Shown here piece by piece: positions 47,890-59,637 of a stretch of 64,000 bases of DNA. The position numbers and the translations under genes were made by a program. Position 1 is the first letter of the stretch. Each line of letters opens with the position of its first letter. The notes beneath the pieces were generated by a model. The model searched no databases, was not told the DNA's origin, and saw nothing but the letters and a program-made list of their open reading frames with translations. Source of the DNA: Gossypium raimondii (lineage: Eukaryota; Streptophyta; Magnoliopsida; Malvales; Malvaceae); NCBI RefSeq assembly GCF_025698545.1, contig NC_068576.1, positions 53,168,390-53,232,389 of the forward strand. The letters run 5' to 3'.

Positions 47890-47897
47890 TGTTTAAC

Positions 47898-50800
47898 AGC
47901 TTGTTTTAAACTTTCTCATCCCTACCCCTTTTATCATTTATATTTTAAAGAAAATTTAAAAAAACTTACAAAATTTAGGGAGCGCCTCCATCAGTTGGCG
48001 AATATATTCTTTGTAAATTCTCAAAAGAAATATTTATTTGGTATCCATTTGGCTACCTTGATTTCTAAGGATTGGGGGTTGTGCCTCCTTGTTTCAGTAG
48101 CATCTACTAATACTTAATTGAATACATCCTTTAAATTATCGGAAGGGTTCAATTCACCATTGGTCGTCCTCGCAAACTTCAACCCTTATATTTTAGCATC
48201 GTTAATGCACTGGTATGTTGTTGGTGATTAGACTCTTAAACGTGGTGACACTTGAATTATGAAAGATCTTTTTGAATGCCACTATTCATCAAGCTTTTTT
48301 TTTTTTGTTGTAGTTTTCTTTTTATATCCGCATGTTACGTTTGACTAATCTATCCTATAGTCTCTAAATAAAATTTTACTTCCAAAAAAGATTATTTCAT
48401 TACATTTTTAATTGATTTTAGAAAAAATAATTATAATTTATTTTTATTAGTATATATTATTTTCAAAATTCAATTATTTGTCCGGCTCGATATATTAGAT
48501 GTATGAACGTTTTTACTTGAGCAAAAACTTTTATTGACCATTATTAGTTGGCAAATACAGAGATTTTAGGCTTTGAGACTCACAATGTGCAGTTATATAC
48601 GAGAATCTCCGAAGTCTTACCATATGCGATTTTCACATGTGGGTCTAAGTCCAGTTTGTTAGTTTTAGTCTAGATTGTGCTAGTCCATAGACTATTTGTG
48701 CTTGTAATTGTTCGTTTCTATTTTTACTAATAATCCCTGTTCTTGGATCGGATTCTAACGAATCGAATCTTTCGACAATTTGTAATAAACTCTTTCTTTA
48801 GTGATCACTCGAATATATATTTGTATTTATATTGTACTTGTAACACTTTAAACAAAATCTTATTTTTTTCATATTAAATAATAAATACAGACTTAATTTT
48901 ATAAATTCTAAATAAAATAAATATATGTAGAAGACAAATTTTGGGGGGGGGGGATTCGGGGGATGTTAAGGCCCAAAGGATAGAGAAGTTGAGGGTGGCC
49001 CAAGGAACCACCCCTTTGTTTTGGGTTTCCTTCTACTAAATAAGTTCCATCTTATTCTTGCTCACTATCAATGACCATGGCAATTTTAAGGGTTTGCCAA
49101 GCTATTAATACATAATTTTTTAAGTTACAACTTTTGACTTGTGAAAAATAATATTTGAACTACTTTTTTTTTAACAAACTAACAGTAATGCGATAATAAA
49201 TATAATAATATATTATGAAATGATCAATATCTGACTTGAATCAATTTTCTACCAACATCGGACTCTCTGTAAAATTTACACTTCATTACAATATTTGAAC
49301 TACTTTTATCATCTAACCTATTTAAAATAGACCGTTTATATTTTGGTCATTGTTTTGTTGCTTTTGATTTTAGAGTATTATTAGTTTCTTATTTTGTGCA
49401 ATTCCAGGTATTGATTGTATTTAATATCAAATATATTTTTAATTATTTATTTTAATTTTAAAATAATAACTGACCATATTAATTTTTAGAAAATGACTTA
49501 ATTTTTATTTTATTTTAAAAATATTTTAAAAACTTTTTTAATTATTAAAACAATATCGCTGTTTTAGAATTATGTTTTGGACAGAAAAATTATAGAAAAC
49601 ATTTTTCTTAAATTTGATATTGAAAATATTAAAATATTTATTAAAAGTTATGATGTAAAATGAAAATATGTTTTAAATTTGATTTTATAAAAAAAGTGTT
49701 TATAGAAAAACTAATTAAAATGTTTCATTAAAAAATAAAATGAAAAAAACAATGAAAGCATTTTTAGTTTGACTTTGTAAAATAATTAATGGTGGATACT
49801 ACCTAATTTTAAAAATTAAAAGTGTGTAAAGCATTGACAGTTTGAAAATATTAAAATTGTAAATAACCTTAACGATTTAATTATAAATTTAAAATTATAA
49901 ATAGCATTAATGTGAAAATATTAACGAAAACACTTGAAGGGTGAAAATAAAATTATTAATGGTTTAATTATAAATTTTAAAATTTATAAAAATTAATTTT
50001 TTTACTTTTTAATTTTTTCGAGGCAGATTTAAAAAAAGCTCAACTAATGTCGCAAATATATCAAGCAGCACCTAAAATTAATGTAGCAAATAATTCATTT
50101 TCATAATTAATTTATTCCTCACTTCATTTTTTAATTAATTAATTTTAAATAATATTTTATATAAAAACCTTTAAAACATTTTTTTATAAAACTTCTAAAT
50201 TATTTTCATTTTATTAAAGATTAAAATTTATTTTTACAAAATAAAAATTAAAATTAAATTGTATATCATATTCATAAAATTTTCAAATACCTAGTATTGG
50301 TTTTCGATTTTCCTATCAACACTAACTTTTAAAGAGTGTTTTGGATTTTCCGGTGTCATTTTTTCCACGTCGCTTCAAGGTGTGATTAAGGAAAGTCACA
50401 TCTTTCTTTATATTTTCCAAAAGATAAAATCTCCAACTCTCAACTCTTCCATTTACTTGCCCGTCATTAGGGGCGATGTTTATGGCTATTATTACACTAA
50501 TAATGCCTTCATACTTTTTCTAATTTATTTTTTAAAAACAAATATGTGGGATATTTTACCAATGGCCAACTGAGACATAAAAATATAAAGGTATTTATGA
50601 ATAAATTACAAAGTGCAGTAATTCAATCAGATTTCCAAATTCATCCAACTTTTTCTTTCCCGTAGAAAAAACAAGTCTTTGGTCTCCACGACATTTGACT
50701 AAATTAGTAGCGGTAGTTATTAGATACCCATCAATCTCAAACACATGAACATGTCTGCGACCAATGATGAAAAGGAAGACATTAAATCAATATTACCATA

Positions 50801-51852
50801 TTTCAGTCTTGTTTTTATATTCTGTACCACTGTACACATTTAATTATTTGTCTTAACGTGGTTGGAATTTGATGGGTTCAATTGGATCAGAAAACAATTA
50901 GTGTATTAGCTAGAAGAGAGAGATTAAATTAATACAAGCTGATTAATTTTGATTAAAATTTTTGATCAAAATAAATTTTTATTATTAATAAAATTTTAAT
51001 AATTTATTTAATTAAATGGGACCAATTGATGAATTTAAAATTGACAATTTAGTCCATCCAACTATAAAAATATTGCTAGATAATATACTTTTGTTCCAAA
51101 TACGCGTATAGTTGCTTTCTTATGTTTACTGGAAAATTGCGAACAAGCCCTTTAAAGCGTATTTATTTGCCATTAACTTTTGGGTACAACTCCAATGCCA
51201 ACTCTCTTTCCACCAATTTTGATCACTTTCCTTTTTCCTAATCAATGGAAACGACAATGGTGCGGAGATACTTGAAAACTCCACCACCACTTAATGGAAT
51301 GGCGTGGTTTTCTTTGTCATACGTCATCATGACCAAATGGTTTTTATTTGGGTTTTATTTACAATTTTCTTTGGCTACATACTTGAATTTGTATTTTGTC
51401 ACCTAGATGTGTATCACTTCGCTAACTTTGATAGTATATATTGATATGACATTAATAACCAATTTATTGGTGACACATACTAGTCTTTTAGTATGCCACA
51501 TAATAGATATGAATTAAAAGAAATTAAAAATATATAAATTAATAAAAAAAATACATTTTTTTCAATGAATTGGACAAAAAATTATACTTTTTAATTAATT
51601 TATTAATTTTAATTTTTTAATTTATGCTTATCACATGGTATGCTCATAAGCTAATGATATTAGTGTGAATGTACCAACTTGGGTGACAGAATATAAGTTA
51701 AGTAACAACTAGGTACTAAAAAAAAGTTTAGGTATCAACTAAGTAAAAAAAAAAGTTCAGGTACCAATTAAGTACTTTTAGACAAGTTTAGGGCAAACTA
51801 CATCTTAACCCTTTTAAAGTTGAAAACAAGGCCTAGTTATTTAAATTTTAAT
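47898..51852. other. AT-rich intergenic desert
   Basis: About 4 kb with no recognisable coding exon. It holds a run of 11 G at about 48943-48953, long AT-rich stretches (49400-50300), and dispersed-repeat phrases at 51360-51480. The ORF at 50382-50573 shows no domain. Confidence 0.5.
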
Positions 51853-52220
51853 GGTTAAAATATGCCATAAGTCTCTATAGTCTTTGTAAATTTAAAATTT
51901 AGTCCATGTGCTTTTATTTTTAAGATTTTAGTTCCTCAACTTTTTAGATTTCAAAATTAAAGTCCAATTGTTAACATTGTTAAGATTATTTTGTTAAATT
52001 TATATTTATTATAAAATCATTGTTTTAGTTACATTGCTACCAAGTGAGTTTTTTTCAACTTCAAAACGTCACACCAATAAATTTAACAAAAAATAGTGCT
52101 AACAATTGCACTTGAATCTTGAAATCTAGAAAGTAGAGAGATTAAATTTCTAGAAATAAAAGTATAAGGATTAAATTTTAAATTTGTGAAAAGTGTAGGG
52201 ACCTATGGCATATTTTAACC
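51853..52220. mobile_element. MITE with about 115-bp inverted arms
   Basis: The left arm starts GGTTAAAATATGCCATAAG and the right end is the near-exact inverse (CTATGGCATATTTTAACC). Pairing continues inward for over 100 bp (TTTAAAATTTAGTCC on the left against GGATTAAATTTTAAA on the right). The 368-bp body is non-coding. Relics of the same family lie at 9360-9490. Confidence 0.75.
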
Positions 52221-52817
52221 AATTTTATTTTTCTGCAATTCCCTAAGTTATGATTCAAATTTTAAATTGGTTTAGAGCTTCAAAATATTAGTATCATATT
52301 AATCAAAACCTATAATTAGTCTAACTATTAGTTGTCTCAAATCTAACGTTAAGTCAAATTGCAAATACATTTATATTTACAACATGTTCTACATTATATT
52401 TGAATTTATACATTTAACATCTAACCAAACCACTAAACAAACAAAAATAATTTATTGATACATATTACTTTTTTTAAAGAGATTGATATAATAAAACTTC
52501 GAAAATTAAAAAAAATAGTTTAAAAAGTCCGGTGTAATTATTATTATTTTCTTGTTTCCTCTTGTATATACAAATAAAATTCTTTGGTTTAACGAGATTT
52601 ATTAGTTTAGCAACAAAGCATGTTATACTCTTGAAATAATAAATACTACAAATTTCATGCATCAATTACAAGTTAAAGTCGAAGTCCCGTGACTCTATTT
52701 CTTTTATATGCATATTAAAACAAACTCTTGCATGGAATAGATGAATTATTAATGTATTATACCTTAAAACCCCACAACCATCATACTCCTAACACATGAA
52801 CCCCATGACTAAAACCC

Positions 52818-53059
52818 TATATATGTACCCTAAAAAGATGAAGAAAAGCGGCTCTTTCCATCTTTTTTTCATCTCCTCCTTCAAAAGAAAACTCATTTTA
52901 ATACTCTAATCATCTCTTCCATCGTCCATTTATCTTTGGAGGAAACTATTGAACTGTGAAGTTAAGATGGTGCGGACAGCCAGGTGTCGGCATTGCAACA
53001 CAACATTTAAACAAAGTTGTAATCAGAGATCTGCAATTCCGACAAAAGAATCCCCATGA
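52818..53059 (+). other. possible small transcription unit with a 30-aa ORF
   Basis: TATATATG (52818-52825) is followed by a pyrimidine-rich leader of about 100 bp and then an ATG at 52967 that opens a 30-codon frame, MVRTARCRHCNTTFKQSC..., closed by TGA at 53057-53059. The peptide has one CxxC pair and a further Cys. Promoter-like layout is the only support; there is no family match, and it may be a chance ORF. Confidence 0.2.
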
Positions 53060-53931
53060 TGGACCCTTTTCTTTTCCCCTCTACCAAAGGCAACATTAGC
53101 AGCAGTAAGTAATTAGTGATAAAAAAGAGAAGCACGTATTCAACTGTTGACATGATTAGCTTCGAGAGGGTAATTAATTATAATTTACGAGAATCCAAAG
53201 ATTACTACAAATAAAATGATGTTGGGTCATTTCCACTTGTTGCTCTACTGAAACAGGTAGGGAGAAAATTATGATATAAAATTCAATTTTTTGTTTTTAA
53301 AATATTAATAGTATATCAATCAAGTTATTCTGACAGTTTAGCCATTAGTTTAGATAATATATTTAAGTAAACACATATGTACTTATTACATGAATAATTT
53401 AGATATGACGTGCTTAATAAATAAATAGCCCTTTTAAATGCTATTGATACTTTTTTTATTTAACACAACAGATATAAATTGTCCATGCAATAAATGTACA
53501 TGTATTTATAATTTAATCAATACATTTTAAGTATACTCTAAATCAAATTCTAAAGTGCTTAACACTTAAATTGAATGTTGGACCAACGAAAAGACTTGAT
53601 TGATGCAAAAATAATACTTTAAAGACTCATTTAAAATTTAGAGACCATTTTAGACATGTTCGTGAAATTAATCCCTTTAAAATAATAATAATAAATTAAA
53701 TTTAAAGTCGGTAGTGTACAACTTGGGTGGGGGGTAGTTTGGTATTCCTTGTAGGCTCTGATTTCTATAAATAGTCAAAGGCCCATGTGAGGGATGGCTT
53801 GTTTTGTTAGGCTCCCTACCCCAATTCCCATTGACCTCCACAACAGTTCTTTATATTTCATGCTGCACAACTGCTATTTAATATAATAATACATAGTTTG
53901 AAATTTTAGCCATCTAAAGGAATATCTGTTC
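53060..53931. other. intergenic region upstream of the plastid insertion
   Basis: AT-rich DNA. 53700-53930 is less AT-rich and holds a TATA-like word (TCTATAAATAG, about 53763), so it might be a promoter, but no transcript or hairpin could be confirmed. Confidence 0.4.
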
Positions 53932-54298
53932 CCAAAACAGATCTCTAATTAATAAATTCCTCGGACTTGGTTCTGATTTCTCTATTTTTTTTAAGAATAT
54001 CGCTTCTCCTACTCGTATCGAATAGAACATGCTGAGGTAAACCTTTTTCATGTAAAACCTGCTTGATTTAGATCGGGAGAATCGTACGGTTTTATGAAAG
54101 CATATGTATATGGCTCGAATCCATAGTCAATCCTATTTCCGATAGGAGCAGTTGACAATTGAATTTCCATTATTTTCGTATTCGTAATAGTGCGAAAGGA
54201 AAGCCTGGCTCCAAGTTGTTCAAGAATAGTGGCGTTGTTGAGTTTCTCGATCCTTTGACTTAGGATTAGTTAGTTCTATTTCTTGATGGAGGCAGAGA

Positions 54299-54370
54299 AG
54301 GGATATAACTCAGCGGTAGAGTGTCACCTTGACGTGGTGGAAGTCATCAATTCGAGCCTGATTATCCCTA
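54299..54370 (+). pseudogene. trnV-GAC: plastid-derived tRNA-Val(GAC) copy
   Basis: 72 nt fold as a tRNA: AGGGATA pairs with TATCCCT, a D-arm with AGCGGTA loop, anticodon GAC in CCTTGACGTGG, and TTCGAGC as the T-loop. It is the plastid trnV sequence, but the last pair of the T-stem is broken (ATCAA against CTGAT, where the plastid gene has G). It sits in a NUPT without plastid promoters, so it is scored as a pseudogene. Confidence 0.8.
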
Positions 54371-54409
54371 AACCCAATGTGAGTTTTTCTATTTTGCCTT
54401 GCCCCTCGA

Positions 54410-54638
54410 CGTCCTGTTCCTGGTAAAAAATATAGTGAAATCACCTTTTCTATTCTTTCCCCAGACCCTGCTAGTAATAAGGATGTTCATTTCTTAAAAT
54501 ATCCCATATCGTGGCGGCAGCAGGAAGGGCAGATTATCCCGACGGGAACAAAAGTAACAATGCTGTTTATAATGCTACGGCAGCAGGTATAGTAAGCAAA
54601 ATCATACGAAAAGAAAAAGGGGGCACGAAATAACTGTA
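54410..54638 (+). pseudogene. petA: plastid petA (cytochrome f) fragment
   Basis: The plus strand reads [18 protein letters not shown], then DVHFLKYPI; after a frameshift another frame reads [20 protein letters not shown] and [10 protein letters not shown]. This is a middle part of cytochrome f, the heme subunit of the thylakoid cytochrome b6f complex. The heme-binding N-terminus and the membrane anchor are absent. It is a dead fragment within the NUPT. Confidence 0.85.
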
Positions 54639-55219
54639 GGGTGGATCTCGAAAGATATGAAAGATCTCTCTCCAAGCCATACATACGACTTTCATCAAAT
54701 ACGATTTTCCACAGAATTCCATATGTATATATGAGATCGAGTATGGAATTCTGTTTACTCACTTTAAATTAAGTATCCGTTTCCCTCCCTTTCCTGCTAG
54801 GATTGGAAATCTTGTATTTTACATATCCATACGATTGAGTCCTTGGGTTTCCGAAATAGTGTAAAAAGAAGTGCTTCGAATCATTGCTATTTGACCCGAA
54901 CCTGTTCTAAAAGAGTCGAGGCAAAAACAAATCTCTAATTAATAAATTCCTTGGATTCATTGTAAATTACTTGCAAAATTCAACCTAAACCATATATCTA
55001 TAACAATGTTATTGACAGTTTTCATGTTATAAAATTTAATATATATTTTTTGCCATTGTAACTTCATCTAGAGAGATGTTAATATCAAAATTTCAACATA
55101 TAGCTTTAATTTTATTGACAATAAATATTATCATTGTCAACGACAGATTTTGGGATTGAGTTTTGGTAGAATTTAGTAATTTTTTTCAATAAATTTAGGA
55201 GTTTAGTGAAATTTTTTTA

Positions 55220-55588
55220 GAGTAAACAATAAAAATAGTCACACACTTATGTTTGAAATGTTATCTTTTAGTCACTTACATTATTGTTTTGTTACGAAGT
55301 GGTTACTTTACCATTAAGCTCCATTACCTCCCTAACGACGGTCCTACGTGGCAGTCCAAATTAAATTTATTTAATTAAAAACCTATTTTTATCCTAGCTA
55401 CTGGACATCTAATTTGGTATTTAAAACCCATTTGGACTACCACGTAGGAAGGTCGTTAGGAAGGTAACGGTAGAGTGGCCACTTTGTAACAAAATGATAA
55501 TTTAAGTGACAAAAATGTAACATTTCAAACATAAGTGACTAAAATGTAATCTGAGGCAAACAAAAGTGACTATTTTTGTAGTTTATCC
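55220..55588. mobile_element. MITE (AGTCACTTA family, intact)
   Basis: The left arm GAGTAAACAATAAAAATAGTC and the right arm GACTATTTTTGTAGTTTATCC are inverse. Pairing runs inward past AAGTGACTAAAA and CATTTCAAACATAAG to the GGAAGGTCGTTAGG region, so nearly the whole 369-bp element folds back. It is non-coding. A truncated sister is at 38691-38920. Confidence 0.75.
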
Positions 55589-55971
55589 ATTTTTTAAAAT
55601 TGAGGGTTTAATTGTAATTTTTGTGAGATTAACAAATATTTTTAAAAAAATTAAGAGAATTTAATTATTTTTAAAAAATTTAAAAGTATAATTAGAATGT
55701 TAAAAAAATTAAAAAGAAAAATCAAAATTTTGAAGGGGGTTACTCGAAATATTAGGGTTGAAATAAAATGCAGCCGTAAATTTCAATTATTTTTTATACA
55801 AAGAAATTCAATTTAAAAATACGCTTGAAATTCAAATTTGTTGGTCTAGATCTTTCACTAACTCAAATGAAATTTTATCCATTTTGGAAAACACTAATTT
55901 CTCCATTCATATAAAGTCCAAACCCATATGAAAATAAGTCAATGTACGGTCAACTCATCCATTTACATTTT

Positions 55972-56518
55972 AGTTAAATTCTGCTATTAGTCCTTGTACT
56001 TTATGAAAGTTGTAATTTACTCATCTTTACTTCATGCCCTTTTAAGTTTTAAAATTTTAGTCCTCACCAAACAACAATTGTTAAATTAATTCAGTTAAGT
56101 TTTACTATTTCTAAATTTTGATGCAGCAAACATATTATCATATGTGTAATATCATGTTAGCTTGTTATTTTCACATATTACTCACTAAAGATTTAGTTAA
56201 TGGATTAACGATGGTCATTTAAGTCAATATTAAAATTTAAAAATTTGAAAAGTATAAAAACTTAGAATGATCCAATTAGAAAATATGAACTAAATTTATA
56301 ACTGTACGTTTAGTATATGACTAGTAATTGAATTTAGCTAAATGAATTTAATTGTTATTGTTCGGGTTAGGACTGAATTTTCAAATTTTCAGATCCGAAA
56401 CGTACAGTGACTAATGTGAACCAATTCGAAAAATATAGAGATTAAAATTGATCAAATTTGAATATAAGGACTAATCCACAACTTCCACAAACTACAAGGA
56501 TTAATACCAGAATTAAAC
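55972..56518. mobile_element. MITE with CTGNTATTARTCCTTGTA ends
   Basis: The left end reads AGTTAAATTCTGCTATTAG and TCCTTGTACTTTATGAAAG; the right end carries the inverse (CAAACTACAAGGATTAATAC then CAGAATTAAAC). Arms are about 50 bp with several changes. The 547-bp element is non-coding and ends about 530 bp upstream of the LRR-kinase start codon. Confidence 0.65.
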
Positions 56519-57048
56519 AATTACATCTCCACTTGCTTTGCTTAAAACTTTTCTGAACCCCAAAGTCACAAACAGATCTACCACCAAACTGTTTTCACGG
56601 CCAAGAAACTTCACCATCATCACAATTCACAGGGCAATTTCTTGATAATCAGACCTTAAATCAAAACTAAACTACTAAACAAAGAAAAAAAAAGGATCTA
56701 GCGATGGAAAATTGTTTCCGATGGTCACGGTCATGATAGCTAGCTGTCATCTTTCATCATCGCCCATATTTCTTTATCAACTATTCAACTCCCTTATTAA
56801 ATTTGGAATGGGAACATGTTGAGTTGCTCCAAAAGTCGCTATTAATTGTGCATTTTCTGTTTCAACTTTGGCATGCACTCATCTCTACACTTACTCCGCT
56901 TTTCTTGCCTTTGTGTCTTTTCTTAATTACCCCCTCTCTTCTCACATTCTTCTTCTTGACTTTCATTAACTACTGGACTTACTACGAACATGGCTTCTTT
57001 TCTTTGATCTTATTTTTCAACCCTGGAAGATTTAAGCTGAGGGAAAAG

Positions 57049-59637
57049 ATGGGTGTCTCTCAGTTTCGGTTCTTTCTTGTTCTTTTCTTCGTATTCTACG
57101 TTCCAAAGTGGGTTCATGGGAACACGGAGCTTAGAGCTTTAATGGAGCTGAAGGCTTCTTTAGACCCAACAAACAAGGTGCTGGAGTCATGGAGGAGTGA
57201 CGGTGACCCTTGCAGTGGTTCTTTTATGGGTGTGGCCTGTAATGAGCACCGTAAGGTGGCTAACATCTCGTTGCAGGGAAAGGGTCTTTCTGGTAAACTC
57301 TCGCCTGCTATTGCGGGATTCAAGTGTCTTTCTGGTTTGTACTTGCATTACAATTCATTATCTGGAAAGATACCACAAGAACTTTCACAACTTCAGGAAT
57401 TAACTGATCTTTATCTTAATGTTAACAATCTGTCTGGTAGCATCCCTTCTCAGATTGGAAACATGGCTGGTCTACAAGGTTAGTTCATCATCTGCTTTAA
57501 CATTCCATATACCTTTCAACTGTACTTCAAGTTCCTATTCAAGAACCAACCTAGTTTAAGGTGTAGGAGATATCTTTCCGTTTCCGGGACCCTACACTTC
57601 ACATTCCGCCAAACAAATCACATTGTTTACGATATTTTCTGTTGTTTGCCCTATTTGATATTAGCTACCTCGACAATATCAGAAAGGTTGAATTCTTATG
57701 CTACCAAATTGTTTGCTTTCCTTTTGTAGTTTTTTACTGGATTGTTAAGAAATTTTTAATCTTTACTCTTTGTTTGATATCAATTATCGTCCAAGTTGAG
57801 ACATTCACACAGGAAACTTGTTTGCCTTTGTAGTTCTGCAGTTGTGTTGCAACCAGCTGACAGGGAATATACCTACACAGATTGGGTCTTTGAAGCAACT
57901 AAATGTTGTTGCTTTGCAATATAATAGACTAGATGGTAAAATTCCACCCAGCTTAGGGAACTTGAGAATGTTGAAAAGACTTGATTTGAGCTTCAATAGC
58001 CTCTTTGATGCAATCCCTCCAACGTTAGCTGATATCCCAGAACTGGAAATTCTAGATGTCCGAAACAATACTCTATCCGGACTTGTTCCTTCAGGTAACG
58101 ATGTTTCTCTTGGATTAAGTACTGTTTTTTGTGTTGACTTTTGAGACTGATTTGTAATCTGTAATGGATGATAACCAAGGTTTGAAGAGATTAAATGAAG
58201 GGTTCCAAGGTGACAACAATCCGGGTCTATGTGGAACCGGTTTTCCATTGTTGAGACGTTGCGGTCCTTTTGATGGTGTGAACATCAACCAGGTTGAACC
58301 ATTCCGGCCACATTTAAATAATACTGCTCCAGAGCCAGGGGTTAACTCTCACCCATCAAATGTCCAGGGACATTGCAACCACACTCATTGCTCACGCCCA
58401 TCGAGATTCCCAGAAATGCCTGTAATTTCAGGGGTTACTACGATGGTTTTCATTTTTACGGTTGCCGGACTTTTTGCAGTTATTCACTACCGTAGGCAGA
58501 AACAGAAGATTGGAAATACATCTGGTTCTTCCGAAGAGAGCTTTAGCATTGATCAGAAGAAGGAAATTCTAAGGAATGGAAGTGTTTCACCACTCATAAC
58601 ACTTGAATATTCATATGGATGGGATCCATTAGGCGATGGCTGGAATGGCATTGGATTTTCCCAGGAGCATTTGAATAAGTTTAGGTTCAACTTAGAAGAA
58701 GTCGAGTCCGCAACTCGATGCTTTTCCGAGTCGAATTTACTGGGAAAGACAAACTTTTCGGCTGTCTACAAAGGGGTTCTAAAAGACCGTTCTATTGTAG
58801 CCATTAGAAGCATAAACGTAACCAGCTGCAAGTCCGAGGAAGCAGAGTTTGTTAAGGGATTGTACTTGTTAACCTCCTTGAGACACGAAAACCTTGTCAG
58901 GCTACGAGGTTTTTGTTTCTCAAGGGGCAGAGGCGAATGTTTTCTCATTTATGACTTTGCTTCCAAGGGAAACCTATCCAAATACCTCGATCTAGAAGAT
59001 GGAAGTGAACCTGTTCTTGACTGGTCGACAAGGATTTCCATCATCAATGGCACTGCAAAAGGTCAGTTTCAGATCAGGCTTATGCTGTGCATAAAATATC
59101 AATAAACCACCATATGTTTCTCTTTTGAATGGTTTCTCTTATTTTGCTCGAATAGGTGTGGAATATTTGCACAAAAGTGAAGCAAACAAACCACCCATAG
59201 TCCACCGCAACATATCTGTGGAGAAAGTTCTCATCGACCAACAATTCAACCCATTGATTGCTGACTCTGGTCTCCATAAGATTTTTGCCGATGACCTTGT
59301 CTATTCAACTCTGAAAGTGAGTGCAGCCATGGGTTATCTAGCACCGGAGTACATTATGACAGGACGTTTTACGGAGAAGACCGACGTGTTTGCATTTGGG
59401 GTGATCATTCTCCAAATCCTGTCTGGTAAACTACTACTCACAAGCTCAATGAGGTCGGGGGCGGAAACTAGCAAGTTCGAAGATTTTGTCGATAAAAATC
59501 TCAGGGGAGAGTTTTCTGAATCCATGGCAGCTAAGCTGGGGAAAATTGCACTTAATTGCACCAATGAAGAACCTAATGACAGACCAAGCATGGAAACAAT
59601 TATTAAAGAGCTAAATGATTACAGTGTCAGTTCTTGA
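57049..59637 (+). CDS. LRR receptor-like protein kinase, predicted pseudokinase
   Basis: Four exons, 57049-57478, 57834-58094, 58180-59061 and 59156-59637, give 684 aa. A signal peptide (1-24) is followed by an LRR N-cap with WRSDGDPCSGSFMGVAC and about five to six LRRs (about 70-230). After a Cys-rich juxtamembrane stretch comes one membrane span (about 312-332, then HYRRQKQK). The kinase-like domain (about 400-680) lacks key residues: the glycine loop is GKTNFSAV (419-426), VAIK is VAIR (R440), HRD is HRN (541-543) and DFG is DSG (561-563), while APE (587-589) is kept. It matches the Arabidopsis At5g51560 type, which is similarly degenerate. It is probably a plasma-membrane receptor acting without catalysis, as scaffold or co-receptor. 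The start at 57049 was chosen over 56803 because it gives the signal peptide. Confidence 0.9.

Larger units (their letters stand above)
53932..54957. mobile_element. NUPT: mosaic of plastid DNA in the nuclear genome
   Basis: Three blocks resemble plastid DNA. Block 1 (about 53990-54400) is the spacer before trnV-GAC plus the tRNA itself. Block 2 (about 54410-54638) is part of petA. Block 3 (about 54650-54925) resembles the rps12-trnV spacer of the inverted repeat. petA and trnV-GAC are far apart in plastid genomes, so the insert is composite. It is bordered by a direct duplication: CAAAACAG-ATCTCTAATTAATAAATTCC at 53933-53960 and the same with few changes at 54922-54950. Stops, shifts and C-to-T or G-to-A changes show decay. 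Confidence 0.75.
54958..57048. other. intergenic region with two MITEs, upstream of the LRR kinase
   Basis: Between the NUPT and the LRR-kinase start there are two inverted-repeat elements (listed separately) and AT-rich linkers. 56520-57048 holds the likely promoter and leader of the kinase gene; the extra upstream Met at 56803 lies in this leader. Confidence 0.5.

Noticed and set aside
48943-48953. G11 run as a regulatory quadruplex
   Set aside because: A single homopolymer run in a gene desert with no paired G-tracts in register; probably replication slippage.
53700-53931. A MIRNA hairpin (miR482-like) near CTCCCTACCCCAATTCCC
   Set aside because: No arm pairs well with this segment within 150 bp, and the sequence does not match a mature miRNA I know.
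56803-57048. Upstream Met of the LRR-kinase frame
   Set aside because: The added 82 residues are hydrophobic leader translation without family support; starting at 57049 gives a normal signal peptide.
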